From JAPLMI01 sp043798375 (lineage in GTDB: Bacteria > Omnitrophota > Gorgyraeia > 2-01-FULL-45-10), in assembly GCA_043798375.1 (NCBI GenBank), contig JAZDOS010000021.1, positions 1 to 25,851 on the forward strand: 25,851 bases of DNA. Reading direction: 5' to 3'. Both the position numbers and the translations under genes were made by a program. Shown here in pieces: positions 1-8,051 of this stretch. The first letter of the stretch is position 1. Every line of letters starts with the position of its first letter. The notes beneath the pieces were generated by a model, which was not told the origin of the DNA, did no database searches, and was given only the letters and a program-made list of their open reading frames with translations.

Positions 1-1
1 C

Positions 2-3000
2 TTAGGCACGGCAGTCAGTGCCTCCGGCCCGGTGAGCTTGGTCGTATCCAACATCAAGAACCCCACCGTCACAGGCTCTACGGGGACATATGATGTCCAG
101 ACCCAGAACGCTTCTGACGCGCCGATAGACGAAGGGACGGCCCCCGCGCATACAGTGACCACGGGCGCGCTTTCAAACGTATATGTTATTTCAGGAAGCG
201 GCGAATATCCTGCCGGCGATAACTCGCAGAATTATATTATAGGATTTACAACGGCCAACCCCGTCCCGATAAACGGGCATGTGAAGGTTACATTCGATTC
301 AGATTATGATTTGAGCGGCGCCGCATACGTGGCTTATCCCACTTCGACAGTCCGCGGCAACATAGCGTCGAAGACCGGAAGCGTTCTTTTAATAAACCTT
401 GACGAGACCTCCGTTATCACCGCGCCTACCGCTGTGGCAATTTATATCTCCGGCATTACCAACCCCGGCGCGATTGGGGCGACAAGCGTATATTTCGTGG
501 ATACGGAGGACACCTCGGCGAACGGCTACGCCGATATAGATGCAGGCATCGCGCCGCCCAACATAATTTCATTAGGGACTTTGTGGACGCCGTCGTTGAC
601 ACCTGCCTCGCTCAAGGCCGGCGCCGTTACCTCTTATACGATAACTTTCACGACTACGAGCGCAGTGCCGGTGAATGGCGACGTGGAGGTCGTGTTCGAT
701 TCGGGTTATGACCTTTCGGGCGTCTTGATGGACGATGATGTTGAGCTTGACGAAAATCCGGAAGGCGCGAAAATAAACGGGGTTGACAATTCGACTAAGA
801 CATTAAGCATAAACGTAAAAACAGAGATTTCGGCAGACTCGACGCCGAGTTTAGTTGTATCCGGCATAAAGAACCCCACGATAAGCGGCGAGACAGGGAC
901 ATTTACCATAACCACAGAAAATGCAAGCGACGTCGATATGGATCAGGGCACAGCCGACGGAGTTAATATCACCGCAGGCGAACTTACGGACGCGTCAGTA
1001 ACGGCCGAGTCGTACCTTGCGAATACCCAGACGACGTATACGATAGCATTTACCGCGGCGAACGCCGTCCCGTCAGGCGGCCGCGTGAGAATAACATTCG
1101 ACGGCGACTATACGATTACAGCCGCCGCCAGAGACTCTTCGTCGAGCCACACGGGTGCGGTAACGACATCGGGTAACGACGTCATATTCACGCTCACCCA
1201 GCAGATTACTACGGCGAGCCCCGACGTTTTGCTCGTCATATCCGGCATAACGAACCCCGCGACAAACCAGACGACCGACGATTACGTCATCACGACCGAG
1301 TATAATGATTCTCCGGATTATACGGATATAGATTCCGGCACTGTAACCGGAAACGATATATCGGGCCGCCTCGTAAGCCCGGCCGTGACAGCGACGTCAT
1401 ACGCGGCGGGCGCCACCCCCACATACACGATAGTGTTTACCACGATGGGAGAGATCCCGAACGGCGGCAGTATCGAGACGACATTCGACGCCGACTACGA
1501 CATATCGGGCGCGACATTTGACGCGCGGAGCAACATTACCGGAAGCATCACCTCCAAGTCGAATACCGACCACATATTGAAGATACAGACGAGCCAGATC
1601 GTGAACGCCGCGAGCCCAGTATCGCTTGTCATAACAGGGATAAAGAACCCGACGTATGTTCAGGCCGTAGATACCTTTATGATACGGACGAAGAACGTAG
1701 CGGGCGGCATAGTGGATTCAGGCACGGCGTCGCTGGCTCAAGCCATCACCACCAACACCTTAACCGCCGGCACGGTAACTGCCACAGACTATAAGGCAGG
1801 CGCTACAGCCACCTACACGTTCCCTGTGACGTTGACGAACGCCCTCTCATCGGGCGACAAGATAGCCATAGCCCTTGATACCGACTACACGGTTCCCGGC
1901 TCAATGGCGGTATCGGGAGACGCGAGCGGAACGGCGGCCTTCGCGAGTAATACGATAACCGTCACCCTCGACGCGGCTCTTGCTGCCGGAAGCGCCAAGG
2001 ACGTCACCATATCCGGCATAAAGAACCCGACGTATCTCCAGACAGCGGAGGCCGTCACAATTACCACGAAGAAATCCACAGGCGAGAATAAGGATACGGG
2101 CACCGCGGCGGCGGGGGTAAGTATCACCGCCAACGTGCTAACGAGCGTCTCCGTTAACACCGTGAGCGGGACATATAAGGCGGGCGTGACGGAAGATTAC
2201 ACCATCGCCTTTACTACGGTTAACCCGATACCTGTCGGCGGTAGAATACGGGTTACATTTGACGCGGATTATGATTTAACCGGAAATCTTGCCGTTGTAA
2301 GCGGCAACACAGGCGCGACCGCGGACGACGACACTAACATACTCGTCATCACGACGGGCGCGGCGGTAAGCGCGAATACAGCCGTAAGCATACGTATTTC
2401 AGGCATAAGGAACCCCACGACGAAGCAGACAACGGTTGCATATTCGATTACAACTAAATACAACGATACAGCGCCCGGCTCGGACATAGATATGGGCACC
2501 GCCTCTGCCCACAACATCACCCGCTACGTTACCGTAACCTCGCCCCCCCTGGATGCCGAATGGGGCGTATCCGACCCGACCAAGATCATAAGCTGGAATT
2601 CGGGGGATAACATAAATAAGGTGAGCATATACTATTCTACGGATCAGGAAAACTGGACGGCCATCGTCGCGAATCTTACGCCTACGCCTACGGCGGGCGG
2701 CACATACAGCGCGTCCGACTCGTGCAGCTACACATGGAGCGCGGGTATACCCGACCTCGTAACAAGCGCGGCGCAGGACCCGCAGGTTGACCGCAACATC
2801 GCGACCTACATCAAGGTCGCCGACGTAGTTACGACCCACGTGGACGAAGAAGACGCGCCGGACGACGTTTCCGACGCCTTCCAGGTCTGCTGGTATCAGA
2901 TCACGTGGAACGTAAAAGATCAGGCTATTCTATCGCCTCTCACCAATTTGAACGTAAACGAGACTAACGACGCCACGCCTCCCGAGAGCACATGGTCGGT

Positions 3001-4660
3001 TACCGGCTATAGCTTGACTTCACCAATAGTACGCAATTACAAATACGATACCTATACGACGACATTTTCAAAAGAGGTGGACTACTTTGACGGCTCCAAA
3101 AACGATTGGACCGCTGAGAGAAGCGAGGCCTTTACCGTTTACTTAGAGACGAGCGTCGAGAAGCAGTGGTTCGTGTATACGAAATACACATACAACTCAT
3201 CGGACGATAAATTATACCTGAACGTCTGGATAGAAAAGGAAGGGACTCTGATGCCGGCTCCAACGAGCGCCGAGGTGAGGATATACGATTCGGCCGGCGA
3301 TCAGCTCAATTCGACAGGCGCCTTTGTAGCGACGACCGATTCGCCTCCCGGGACGGGCCTATCAGCCGACAGTAACGGTGCCTTCTGGATAACGGTGGAC
3401 GCTTCGAATTTAAGTTCCGGCAAAACTTATTTTGCGAAGACGAGCATCGTTTACGGCGAAACGACCTACACGAGCGGCCAGAGTATTTCGATAACCGTCG
3501 ACAAAGCTCTGGATACGATAAGCGCGGCTCAGACGGCTGAGATCGCCTACCAGAGCGCGTTCCGCACCGCGACGACGGCGACGCTCATCGTCATCGAGAG
3601 CGCAACGACGGGCGTGAGGGGCAAGGTAGATGCCGTCTCAAGCGCGGTCAGCGGGGTGTCAACCAAGGTGGATGCCGTCTCAAGCGCGGTCAGCGGGGTT
3701 TCAACCCAGGTCAACACCGTCAACACCAACGTTGCGGCTATCCTGGAAGATACGAGTACTACCCTGCCGACCGAGATCACATCGAGAATTACGACGGTCG
3801 CCGAAAAAGGAGTGCTCTCGGAGATCCTTACGCGCAACACGACCATAAAGGAAGATCAATCTATAATGGTCCGCTACCGCACGGCGACAGGCCTTTCGCC
3901 GACAATGACCATATATGATGAGGACGGAGAGGCCCTCTCCGACTATGACGGCGTAACGATGACGGAGATATCCAATACCGGCATTTACGAATATGAGGTT
4001 ACCTGTGAAAGCGCCTGGGGAACCGGCGATTTTACCGTAGTATGCGAAGAATCGACGAAAAACTCGACCGACAGCATAGTCCTGACGGTCAAGGCGCTCT
4101 ATGTGGCGGGCGAGGGAGTGGAAGAATCGCTCGACTCCATCGGCGAGATAGTGGCGACCGTCCAGAATAAGACCACTACCCTTGAGGACCTGATGGGAAC
4201 CGCCTCTGATACATCAAGCGCGGATACGGTAATGGGAAAGATAGCCGCTGTTGACACCACCATAGATAACCTGGCGCTCGACACGGTGGCGACCGACTCG
4301 AGGAACGCCAAGGCAAACGCCCTCAAGGCGTTCACGGAGATTAACAATATAAAGACACAGGTCAATGACATCCAGGCGCAGGTCAAGTCCGTGAATAAGA
4401 TGGTCTCTTCCATGGAGGATATAAAGGCCGACCTGAGGAAGGTCGCGGCCGGCCTCACGAAACAGCCGTCCGGCGCGGTGGTTCCCGCGGAGATAATCCA
4501 ACCGATCCCTCTCGATAAGGAAGGGCTGGCGAGAGAGGCGCAGGTGAGAGACCTGAACAATAAGATTGAGGAACTGACCGCGATGGTCAAGGTGATGCGG
4601 AACGTCGTCGAAGACACGTCGAACAAACCCGTTATCGAGGGGTGGTTTGAGAGCGAGTGA
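2..4660 (+). CDS. Giant repeat-rich surface/exported protein, 5' truncated by the window edge
   Basis: The frame is open from base 2, and the residues before the first GTG (32) continue the repeat pattern, so the true start lies upstream. The visible part is over 1540 residues. Residues 1 to about 820 hold seven copies of a beta-rich repeat of roughly 128-136 residues, each marked by a motif like SGIKNPT (near residues 2, 137, 273, 401, 533, 660 and 789) followed by a segment like YTIAFT..NAVP.GG.VRITFD.DYD. A Trp/Tyr-rich region (about 830-1170) follows, then a coiled-coil-prone region with a tandem 14-residue unit, an Ig-like stretch (about 1270-1350) and a final heptad-rich helix. No membrane anchor or sorting signal is visible at the C-terminus. 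The composition (Thr/Ser/Asp/Gly, almost no Cys) suits a secreted or surface protein. Function is unknown; the next gene, an exported membrane protein, may be a partner. Confidence 0.85.
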   Translation, partial: LGTAVSASGPVSLVVSNIKNPTVTGSTGTYDVQTQNASDAPIDEGTAPAHTVTTGALSNVYVISGSGEYPAGDNSQNYIIGFTTANPVPINGHVKVTFDSDYDLSGAAYVAYPTSTVRGNIASKTGSVLLINLDETSVITAPTAVAIYISGITNPGAIGATSVYFVDTEDTSANGYADIDAGIAPPNIISLGTLWTPSLTPASLKAGAVTSYTITFTTTSAVPVNGDVEVVFDSGYDLSGVLMDDDVELDENPEGAKINGVDNSTKTLSINVKTEISADSTPSLVVSGIKNPTISGETGTFTITTENASDVDMDQGTADGVNITAGELTDASVTAESYLANTQTTYTIAFTAANAVPSGGRVRITFDGDYTITAAARDSSSSHTGAVTTSGNDVIFTLTQQITTASPDVLLVISGITNPATNQTTDDYVITTEYNDSPDYTDIDSGTVTGNDISGRLVSPAVTATSYAAGATPTYTIVFTTMGEIPNGGSIETTFDADYDISGATFDARSNITGSITSKSNTDHILKIQTSQIVNAASPVSLVITGIKNPTYVQAVDTFMIRTKNVAGGIVDSGTASLAQAITTNTLTAGTVTATDYKAGATATYTFPVTLTNALSSGDKIAIALDTDYTVPGSMAVSGDASGTAAFASNTITVTLDAALAAGSAKDVTISGIKNPTYLQTAEAVTITTKKSTGENKDTGTAAAGVSITANVLTSVSVNTVSGTYKAGVTEDYTIAFTTVNPIPVGGRIRVTFDADYDLTGNLAVVSGNTGATADDDTNILVITTGAAVSANTAVSIRISGIRNPTTKQTTVAYSITTKYNDTAPGSDIDMGTASAHNITRYVTVTSPPLDAEWGVSDPTKIISWNSGDNINKVSIYYSTDQENWTAIVANLTPTPTAGGTYSASDSCSYTWSAGIPDLVTSAAQDPQVDRNIATYIKVADVVTTHVDEEDAPDDVSDAFQVCWYQITWNVKDQAILSPLTNLNVNETNDATPPESTWSVTGYSLTSPIVRNYKYDTYTTTFSKEVDYFDGSKNDWTAERSEAFTVYLETSVEKQWFVYTKYTYNSSDDKLYLNVWIEKEGTLMPAPTSAEVRIYDSAGDQLNSTGAFVATTDSPPGTGLSADSNGAFWITVDASNLSSGKTYFAKTSIVYGETTYTSGQSISITVDKALDTISAAQTAEIAYQSAFRTATTATLIVIESATTGVRGKVDAVSSAVSGVSTKVDAVSSAVSGVSTQVNTVNTNVAAILEDTSTTLPTEITSRITTVAEKGVLSEILTRNTTIKEDQSIMVRYRTATGLSPTMTIYDEDGEALSDYDGVTMTEISNTGIYEYEVTCESAWGTGDFTVVCEESTKNSTDSIVLTVKALYVAGEGVEESLDSIGEIVATVQNKTTTLEDLMGTASDTSSADTVMGKIAAVDTTIDNLALDTVATDSRNAKANALKAFTEINNIKTQVNDIQAQVKSVNKMVSSMEDIKADLRKVAAGLTKQPSGAVVPAEIIQPIPLDKEGLAREAQVRDLNNKIEELTAMVKVMRNVVEDTSNKPVIEGWFESE
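3623..3706 (+). repeat. Tandem 42-bp coding repeat (two copies)
   Basis: Two adjacent 42-nt units (3623-3664 and 3665-3706) differ at only a couple of positions. Each encodes a 14-residue unit, KVDAVSSAVSGVST, which is two heptads of a coiled coil. The near-identity at DNA level indicates recent duplication. A degenerate third unit (VNTVNTNV) follows. Confidence 0.9.
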
Positions 4661-4663
4661 TGT

Positions 4664-5114
4664 CAGGGTTCAGGGGACAGGGTTCAGGGGACAGGGGGTA
4701 GGGGATGGTGAAAGAAAAACTTGGTAGCTTTAAAGATTTGATAGCCTGGCAAAAGGCCTATAAGTTAACGCTTGAAATATATAAGATAACAAAGAATTTT
4801 CCAAGAGAAGAGCAGTATGGACTATCGGCGCAGATGAGGAGGGCCGCCGTTTCGGTCGTTTCAAATATAGCGGAAGGATACGGAAGAAAAGGAAGAGCCG
4901 AATATATAAACTTTTTATCTATGGCATATGCGTCTCTTTCGGAACTTGAAACACAATTACTTTTATCTAAAGATCTGGAATATATAAAAGAGGAAAACTT
5001 GAAAGAACCGTTAATCTTAAAAGACGAAGTCGGGGGCATGCTTTTCAGCATGCAGCAGAAACTAAAATCTGCACCCTGAACCCTGTACCCTGTACCCTGT
5101 ACCCTGTACCCTGA
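4664..5114 (+). mobile_element. IVS-like element 1: S23-type ORF between CAGGGNN heptamer arms
   Basis: The upstream arm 4664-4705 is six perfect-register heptamers (CAGGGTT, CAGGGGA, CAGGGGG and TAGGGGA variants). The downstream arm 5073-5114 is six heptamers of ACCCTGT/ACCCTGA, the reverse complement of the CAGGGTA variant. The ORF exactly fills the loop: its ATG begins on the last base of the left arm and its TGA (5077-5079) lies inside the first right-arm heptamer. In RNA the arms could form a stem of about 40 bp. The mobile-element label is inferred from recurrence of the same architecture elsewhere in the window. Confidence 0.6.
4705..5079 (+). CDS. S23/IVS-type four-helix-bundle protein, copy 1
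   Basis: 124 residues, matching the S23 ribosomal-intervening-sequence-protein / four-helix-bundle family (about 115-130 aa). Hallmarks present are the N-terminal WQKAYKL segment, FPREEQYGL, the QMRRAAVSV motif and NIAEGYGRK, followed by two further amphipathic helices. Family knowledge: relatives are encoded in intervening sequences of 23S rRNA genes in Leptospira and Coxiella, and the Avd subunit of diversity-generating retroelements has the same fold; a direct biochemical role is not established. The Arg/Lys-rich surface suits nucleic-acid binding (inference). The purine-rich end of the left repeat arm supplies the ribosome-binding sequence. The gene is AT-richer than its neighbours, which suggests a separate origin. 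It is paralogous to the genes at 6571 and 10792. Confidence 0.9.
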   Translation: MVKEKLGSFKDLIAWQKAYKLTLEIYKITKNFPREEQYGLSAQMRRAAVSVVSNIAEGYGRKGRAEYINFLSMAYASLSELETQLLLSKDLEYIKEENLKEPLILKDEVGGMLFSMQQKLKSAP

Positions 5115-5129
5115 TAAACGGAGGTTTTT

Positions 5130-6497
5130 ATGCGCAAAATTTTTATAATAATAGGGATTTTAACTCTATTCTGTACCCTGTACCCTGTACCCTGTACCCT
5201 GACTCACGCTGACATCAAACTTAAGATCGCGGTGGTGAACCCGTCGCAGACGACAGAGCAGACGACGCCCGTGAAATACGACCTTCCGAAGGGCATCGAG
5301 GCCAAGAACATAATCGATATCGGCGGGATGGAGCTCAAATACGATTCCGACAGGGGGACTTATTACGCTTACCAGGTATTGACCCTTAAGCCGTCCGAGA
5401 AGAAGGTCCTCGAGATAAGGCTTGAGGATGTCTGGGCCATTCCCGATAAGGATTTGGCGTTTTTGAAGGCGCATACGGGGGAACTTGTTAAAAAACTCAA
5501 AAAGACAAAGCACGCCGGTATCGGCTCCGAGCTCGCAGGAAAGATAGATATCCAGATTGACGGGATAGCCAGGAGCCAGGCAGACGCCGCTTTAAGCGCG
5601 TCCAGGAAGATGAGCCTCTATTACGAAAACGTCGCGGCGCTCGCAGGCGTGAAAGAGGAGATAGGAATACTGGAGAACCTGGTCCTTGACGTCGGCGGGG
5701 TCGTGGAGGAGCGCGTCCGGATACCGAAGACGCTCGCCGTCGCGGTCGCCGAAGAGGAGGCGCTCAAGCCGGAGGATATGATCGAACTCACCGTCAAGAT
5801 ATCCAACCCGTCCAAAAAAAAGAAACAGACAGCGAACCTGAAATACGACCTGCCCGCCGAAGTGATGCCGAAAAATATCGTTGACGCGGCGGGGCTCGAC
5901 GTATCCTACGATTTCCAGAAAGAATGTTTCCGCGTCGGCAAGGACAATCTGGAACTCGCTCCGGACGAGACGAAGCAATTCACCATAAAACTTAGGGATA
6001 TATGGAAGGTCCCGGACATAGAGCTCGAATCGCTGAAGGCGCACACCCAAAACCTTATGTCCCTTCTCAAAGGGACCGAATTCCTAATCCAGGGCCAGCC
6101 TATAGCGGACAAGATTTATGCCAATCTGGACGCCATCGCCAAGTCGCAATCCCTGAAGGCCGCGCCGAACGAGCATATCGCGTATTACCGGGATAATGTA
6201 GTTCTCCTGCAGGAGGCCAAGGACGGCGCAGGCCAGTTGGAGAAGATATTGAGCCAGTCCGGGACGACGCCGGGGGTTACGATAACGAGGGCGGAGCGGC
6301 TTAAAGGCGGCGGGCCGCAGGTTCAGAGAATGAGGGGTTACGAGGGCGTGAGCCTAATAGCCGACACCATCTTCAGGGGGAAGGCGCCGAACATAGCGAC
6401 GACGTGGAAGATCATATTCGTAATCCTCGGATTCATCGGGGTCATGAGCGCTTTCTTCTTCGCGCTGTGGTATGTGAAAGCGAGGAAGAAAGAGTGA
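5130..6497 (+). CDS. Exported membrane-anchored protein with an internal duplication
   Basis: 455 residues. ATG 5130 is preceded by GGAGG. An N-terminal hydrophobic signal sequence (about residues 5-28) is followed by two copies of a domain of about 160-190 residues. In both, an Ig-like strand region (VKYDLP..I..KNI.D..G...YD, then a KQFTIKLRDIW-type strand) leads into a helical region (D.ELE.LKAHT..L...L). Copy 1 is about 30-190 and copy 2 about 205-400. One C-terminal transmembrane helix (about 427-448) ends in the basic tail KARKKE, so most of the protein should be periplasmic or extracellular. The second half of the signal peptide is encoded by an inserted heptamer array (5171-5201). I do not recognise a named family. 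Position directly after the giant surface protein suggests a role in its anchoring or export, which is inference. Confidence 0.85.
   Translation: MRKIFIIIGILTLFCTLYPVPCTLTHADIKLKIAVVNPSQTTEQTTPVKYDLPKGIEAKNIIDIGGMELKYDSDRGTYYAYQVLTLKPSEKKVLEIRLEDVWAIPDKDLAFLKAHTGELVKKLKKTKHAGIGSELAGKIDIQIDGIARSQADAALSASRKMSLYYENVAALAGVKEEIGILENLVLDVGGVVEERVRIPKTLAVAVAEEEALKPEDMIELTVKISNPSKKKKQTANLKYDLPAEVMPKNIVDAAGLDVSYDFQKECFRVGKDNLELAPDETKQFTIKLRDIWKVPDIELESLKAHTQNLMSLLKGTEFLIQGQPIADKIYANLDAIAKSQSLKAAPNEHIAYYRDNVVLLQEAKDGAGQLEKILSQSGTTPGVTITRAERLKGGGPQVQRMRGYEGVSLIADTIFRGKAPNIATTWKIIFVILGFIGVMSAFFFALWYVKARKKE
5171..5201 (+). repeat. Solo C-rich heptamer arm inside a signal peptide
   Basis: About 4.5 tandem copies of TACCCTG lie in-frame in the 5' end of the preceding CDS and encode the second half of its signal peptide, including YPVPCTL. 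The sequence matches the right arm of element 1, which ends only about 57 nt upstream. No matching G arm lies between them, so this is a solo or displaced arm. Confidence 0.85.
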
Positions 6498-6507
6498 GCG
6501 GGTTTAG

Positions 6508-6954
6508 CGGTGTTCGGTTATCGGTTATCGGTTAGCGGTTTTCGGTTGTCGGTGATAGGGCATAGGGAAAATGATAAATAGCTATAAAGATTTGGATGTA
6601 TGGCAAAAGTCAATAGAATTAGTCAAGGAGATATATACAGTAACAAAAAAATTTCCGAGAGAAGAGATGTTTGGATTAATAACTCAAATGCGACGATCGT
6701 CTGTGTCTATATCATCTAATATAGCAGAAGGTAAAACACGACAACATGCCAATGAATATGTTCAGTTTTTATATATCGCATTAGGCTCGTGCTCAGAACT
6801 TAATACCCAGGCGATAATTTCAAAGGAATTAAGCTTTGCGCGAGAAGAGGAATTTAATTCAATATCCGAAAAGATAGATCATATCTCCAGGATGATCCGT
6901 AATTTAATAAAGAGTTTACGGCGATAACCGAACACCGAACACCGATAACCGAAT
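6508..6954 (+). mobile_element. IVS-like element 2: S23-type ORF between CGGTTNN heptamer arms
   Basis: The left arm 6508-6570 is nine units in strict 7-nt register (CGGTGTT, CGGTTAT twice, CGGTTAG, CGGTTTT, CGGTTGT, CGGTGAT, then two purine-rich units) running up to the ORF start at 6571. The right arm 6920-6954 has five units of the ACCGAAC/ACCGATA type, complementary to the left. The ORF stop TAA (6925-6927) lies within the right arm, and the next gene (epsilon subunit) starts 2 nt after the arm ends. Confidence 0.6.
6571..6927 (+). CDS. S23/IVS-type four-helix-bundle protein, copy 2
   Basis: 118 residues with the same family signature as copy 1: VWQKSIEL, FPREEMFGL, QMRRSSVSI and NIAEGKTRQ, then two amphipathic helices and a basic C-terminus (NLIKSLRR). 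It is clearly paralogous to copies 1 and 3 but not a recent duplicate, since identity is concentrated in the motifs. The gene is conspicuously AT-rich beside the GC-richer ATP synthase genes. It sits between the exported protein and the epsilon subunit, co-directional with both, so it is probably transcribed within a larger unit. There is no strong Shine-Dalgarno beyond the AGGGAAA unit ending the left arm. Confidence 0.9.
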   Translation: MINSYKDLDVWQKSIELVKEIYTVTKKFPREEMFGLITQMRRSSVSISSNIAEGKTRQHANEYVQFLYIALGSCSELNTQAIISKELSFAREEEFNSISEKIDHISRMIRNLIKSLRR

Positions 6955-6956
6955 AT

Positions 6957-7196
6957 ATGTTCAAAGCGACGATACTGACTTCGCAACGCGTGCTCTATGA
7001 CGACAAAGCGTGGAGCGTGTTCCTGCCCGGAGCGGCGGGGGAGTTTGAGGTCCTGGAGTTTCACAAGGACATTGTAAGCCGTCTTAAGGGAGGAAATATC
7101 GTGATTGACTGGAATAAGAAGATACCGATCGCCGGCGGCATTATGAGGATGCGAGACGACGAGTTTGTGGCGGTGGTGGAGGAGCGAGTCGGTTAG
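6957..7196 (+). CDS. atpC: F-type ATP synthase epsilon subunit, short form
   Basis: 79 residues corresponding only to the N-terminal beta-sandwich of F1 epsilon: an initial FKATILTSQRVLYDD strand, then FLPGAAGEFEVLEFHKDIVSRL and a closing GGIMRMRDDEFVAVVEE. The C-terminal two-helix domain of typical epsilon (about 130-140 aa), which mediates ATP-dependent autoinhibition in many bacteria, is absent. Epsilon sits at the base of the gamma stalk and contacts the c-ring. It is the first ATP synthase gene here, whereas in standard operons it is last. The start lies 2 nt after the repeat arm of element 2 with no clear Shine-Dalgarno, and the stop TAG is formed by a CGGTTAG heptamer of the next hairpin. 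Identification rests on fold-like motifs and context. Confidence 0.8.
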   Translation: MFKATILTSQRVLYDDKAWSVFLPGAAGEFEVLEFHKDIVSRLKGGNIVIDWNKKIPIAGGIMRMRDDEFVAVVEERVG

Positions 7197-7251
7197 CGGT
7201 TGTCGGTTATCGGTTTGCGAAAACCGAAAACCGAACACCGAACACCGAAAC
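7190..7251 (+). repeat. ORF-less CGGTTNN heptamer hairpin between atpC and atpF
   Basis: Four G-arm units (CGGTTAG, CGGTTGT, CGGTTAT, CGGTTTG; 7190-7217), a short loop, then four C-arm units (CCGAAAA, CCGAACA twice, CCGAAAC; 7224-7251). The first unit provides the atpC stop codon. The hairpin is followed by GGAG and the atpF start. Confidence 0.9.
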
Positions 7252-7265
7252 AACGGAGATATTAC

Positions 7266-7985
7266 ATGCTGATTCAACTCATAATTATTCAAGTTATCAC
7301 ATTCATCGCGATAGTCTTTGTCTTGAGGAAACTGCTCTACACCGAAACGGCGAAGGAGACGAGGCGGCTCGCCGAATTAAAAGAAGCGAACGCCAGGAAA
7401 GAACAGGAACTGCAGATGAAATTAGAAGAGGCGGAGGGCGCCTACCGGCAGAAGATAGCGAAGGTCGAGGAGGACGCCAAGCGCCTGCGCGCGAAGGCCG
7501 AAGAAGAAGCCGAGGAGATAAGGCAGAAGACGCTCGCCAGGGCTCGGGAAGAGGCGGAGCTTGTGATGAAAACGGCGCTTAACGCTAAAGAGAAGATCCG
7601 CGAGGAGATAAACTTCGAGATGCGCAAGGAAGTGCCGGCGCTGGCCGCGCAGATGTTCAAAGAGGTCATATCCGCCAGGGCCAAAGAGATGGCCCACAAG
7701 GAACTTGTCAAAGAAGTCACGAAAGAGATCAGGGCGCTGGAGAAGTCGAGGTTCAGCGCGAAGGCGAAGACGATAGAGGTCTCGTCGCCTTATCCGCTCG
7801 AAAAAGAAGAAAAGAGCGAAGTGGCGTCAGCGGTCTGCGAGAAATTGGGGAATAAGGTGCCGCTCGAAGAGAAGCTAGATAAAGAGCTTATCGCCGGCAT
7901 CGAGGTCAAGGTGGGAACGCTTATAATCGACGGCAGTATTTTGAATAGATTAAGGCAGGCGAAAGAGGCGTTGAGGAAGGGTTAG
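7266..7985 (+). CDS. atpF: ATP synthase b subunit fused to the delta C-terminal domain
   Basis: 239 residues from ATG 7266, preceded by GGAGAT; the frame is open further upstream only because it reads through the repeat hairpin. Residues 2-22 are a single N-terminal membrane helix (LIQLIIIQVITFIAIVFVL). Residues about 28-150 form the long charged helix of the peripheral stalk (Glu/Lys/Arg-rich, typical of subunit b). Residues about 170-239 match the C-terminal domain of delta/OSCP: a strand, SPYPLEKEEKSE, then LDKELIAGIEVKVGTLIIDGS and a final helix. The usual N-terminal helical bundle of delta is missing, so this is a minimal b-delta fusion. Fused b-delta subunits are known in mycobacteria, in a different arrangement. 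No separate atpH is present in the window. Confidence 0.9.
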   Translation: MLIQLIIIQVITFIAIVFVLRKLLYTETAKETRRLAELKEANARKEQELQMKLEEAEGAYRQKIAKVEEDAKRLRAKAEEEAEEIRQKTLARAREEAELVMKTALNAKEKIREEINFEMRKEVPALAAQMFKEVISARAKEMAHKELVKEVTKEIRALEKSRFSAKAKTIEVSSPYPLEKEEKSEVASAVCEKLGNKVPLEEKLDKELIAGIEVKVGTLIIDGSILNRLRQAKEALRKG

Positions 7986-8050
7986 CGGTTTGCGGTTTTC
8001 GGTTTGCGGTTAGCGCCGACAACCGAACACCGACAACCGAACACCGAAAC
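7979..8050 (+). repeat. ORF-less CGGTTNN heptamer hairpin between atpF and atpE
   Basis: Five G-arm units (7979-8013), a CG dinucleotide, then five C-arm units CCGACAA, CCGAACA, CCGACAA, CCGAACA, CCGAAAC (8016-8050). The first unit contains the atpF stop codon, and atpE starts 2 nt after the array. A 32-nt stretch (7991-8022) is identical to 8280-8311 in the next hairpin. Confidence 0.92.
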
Positions 8051-8051
8051 T

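Noticed and set aside
3547..3846. Long minus-strand and alternative-frame ORFs across the surface-protein gene
   Set aside because: These are shadows of the repetitive, GC-rich coding frame, with arginine- or valine-rich low-quality proteins and no start signals.
6571..6927. S23-type ORF 2 as a missing ATP synthase subunit (delta or a)
   Set aside because: It has the family motifs of the other two S23 ORFs and no delta or membrane-channel features.
7200..7265. Extended N-terminus of the b subunit from 7200
   Set aside because: It would be translated from the repeat hairpin; ATG 7266 has GGAGAT upstream and begins directly with the membrane helix.
8004..8051. Extended N-terminus of the c subunit
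   Set aside because: The extension is repeat-encoded; ATG 8052 gives a normal 69-residue c subunit.
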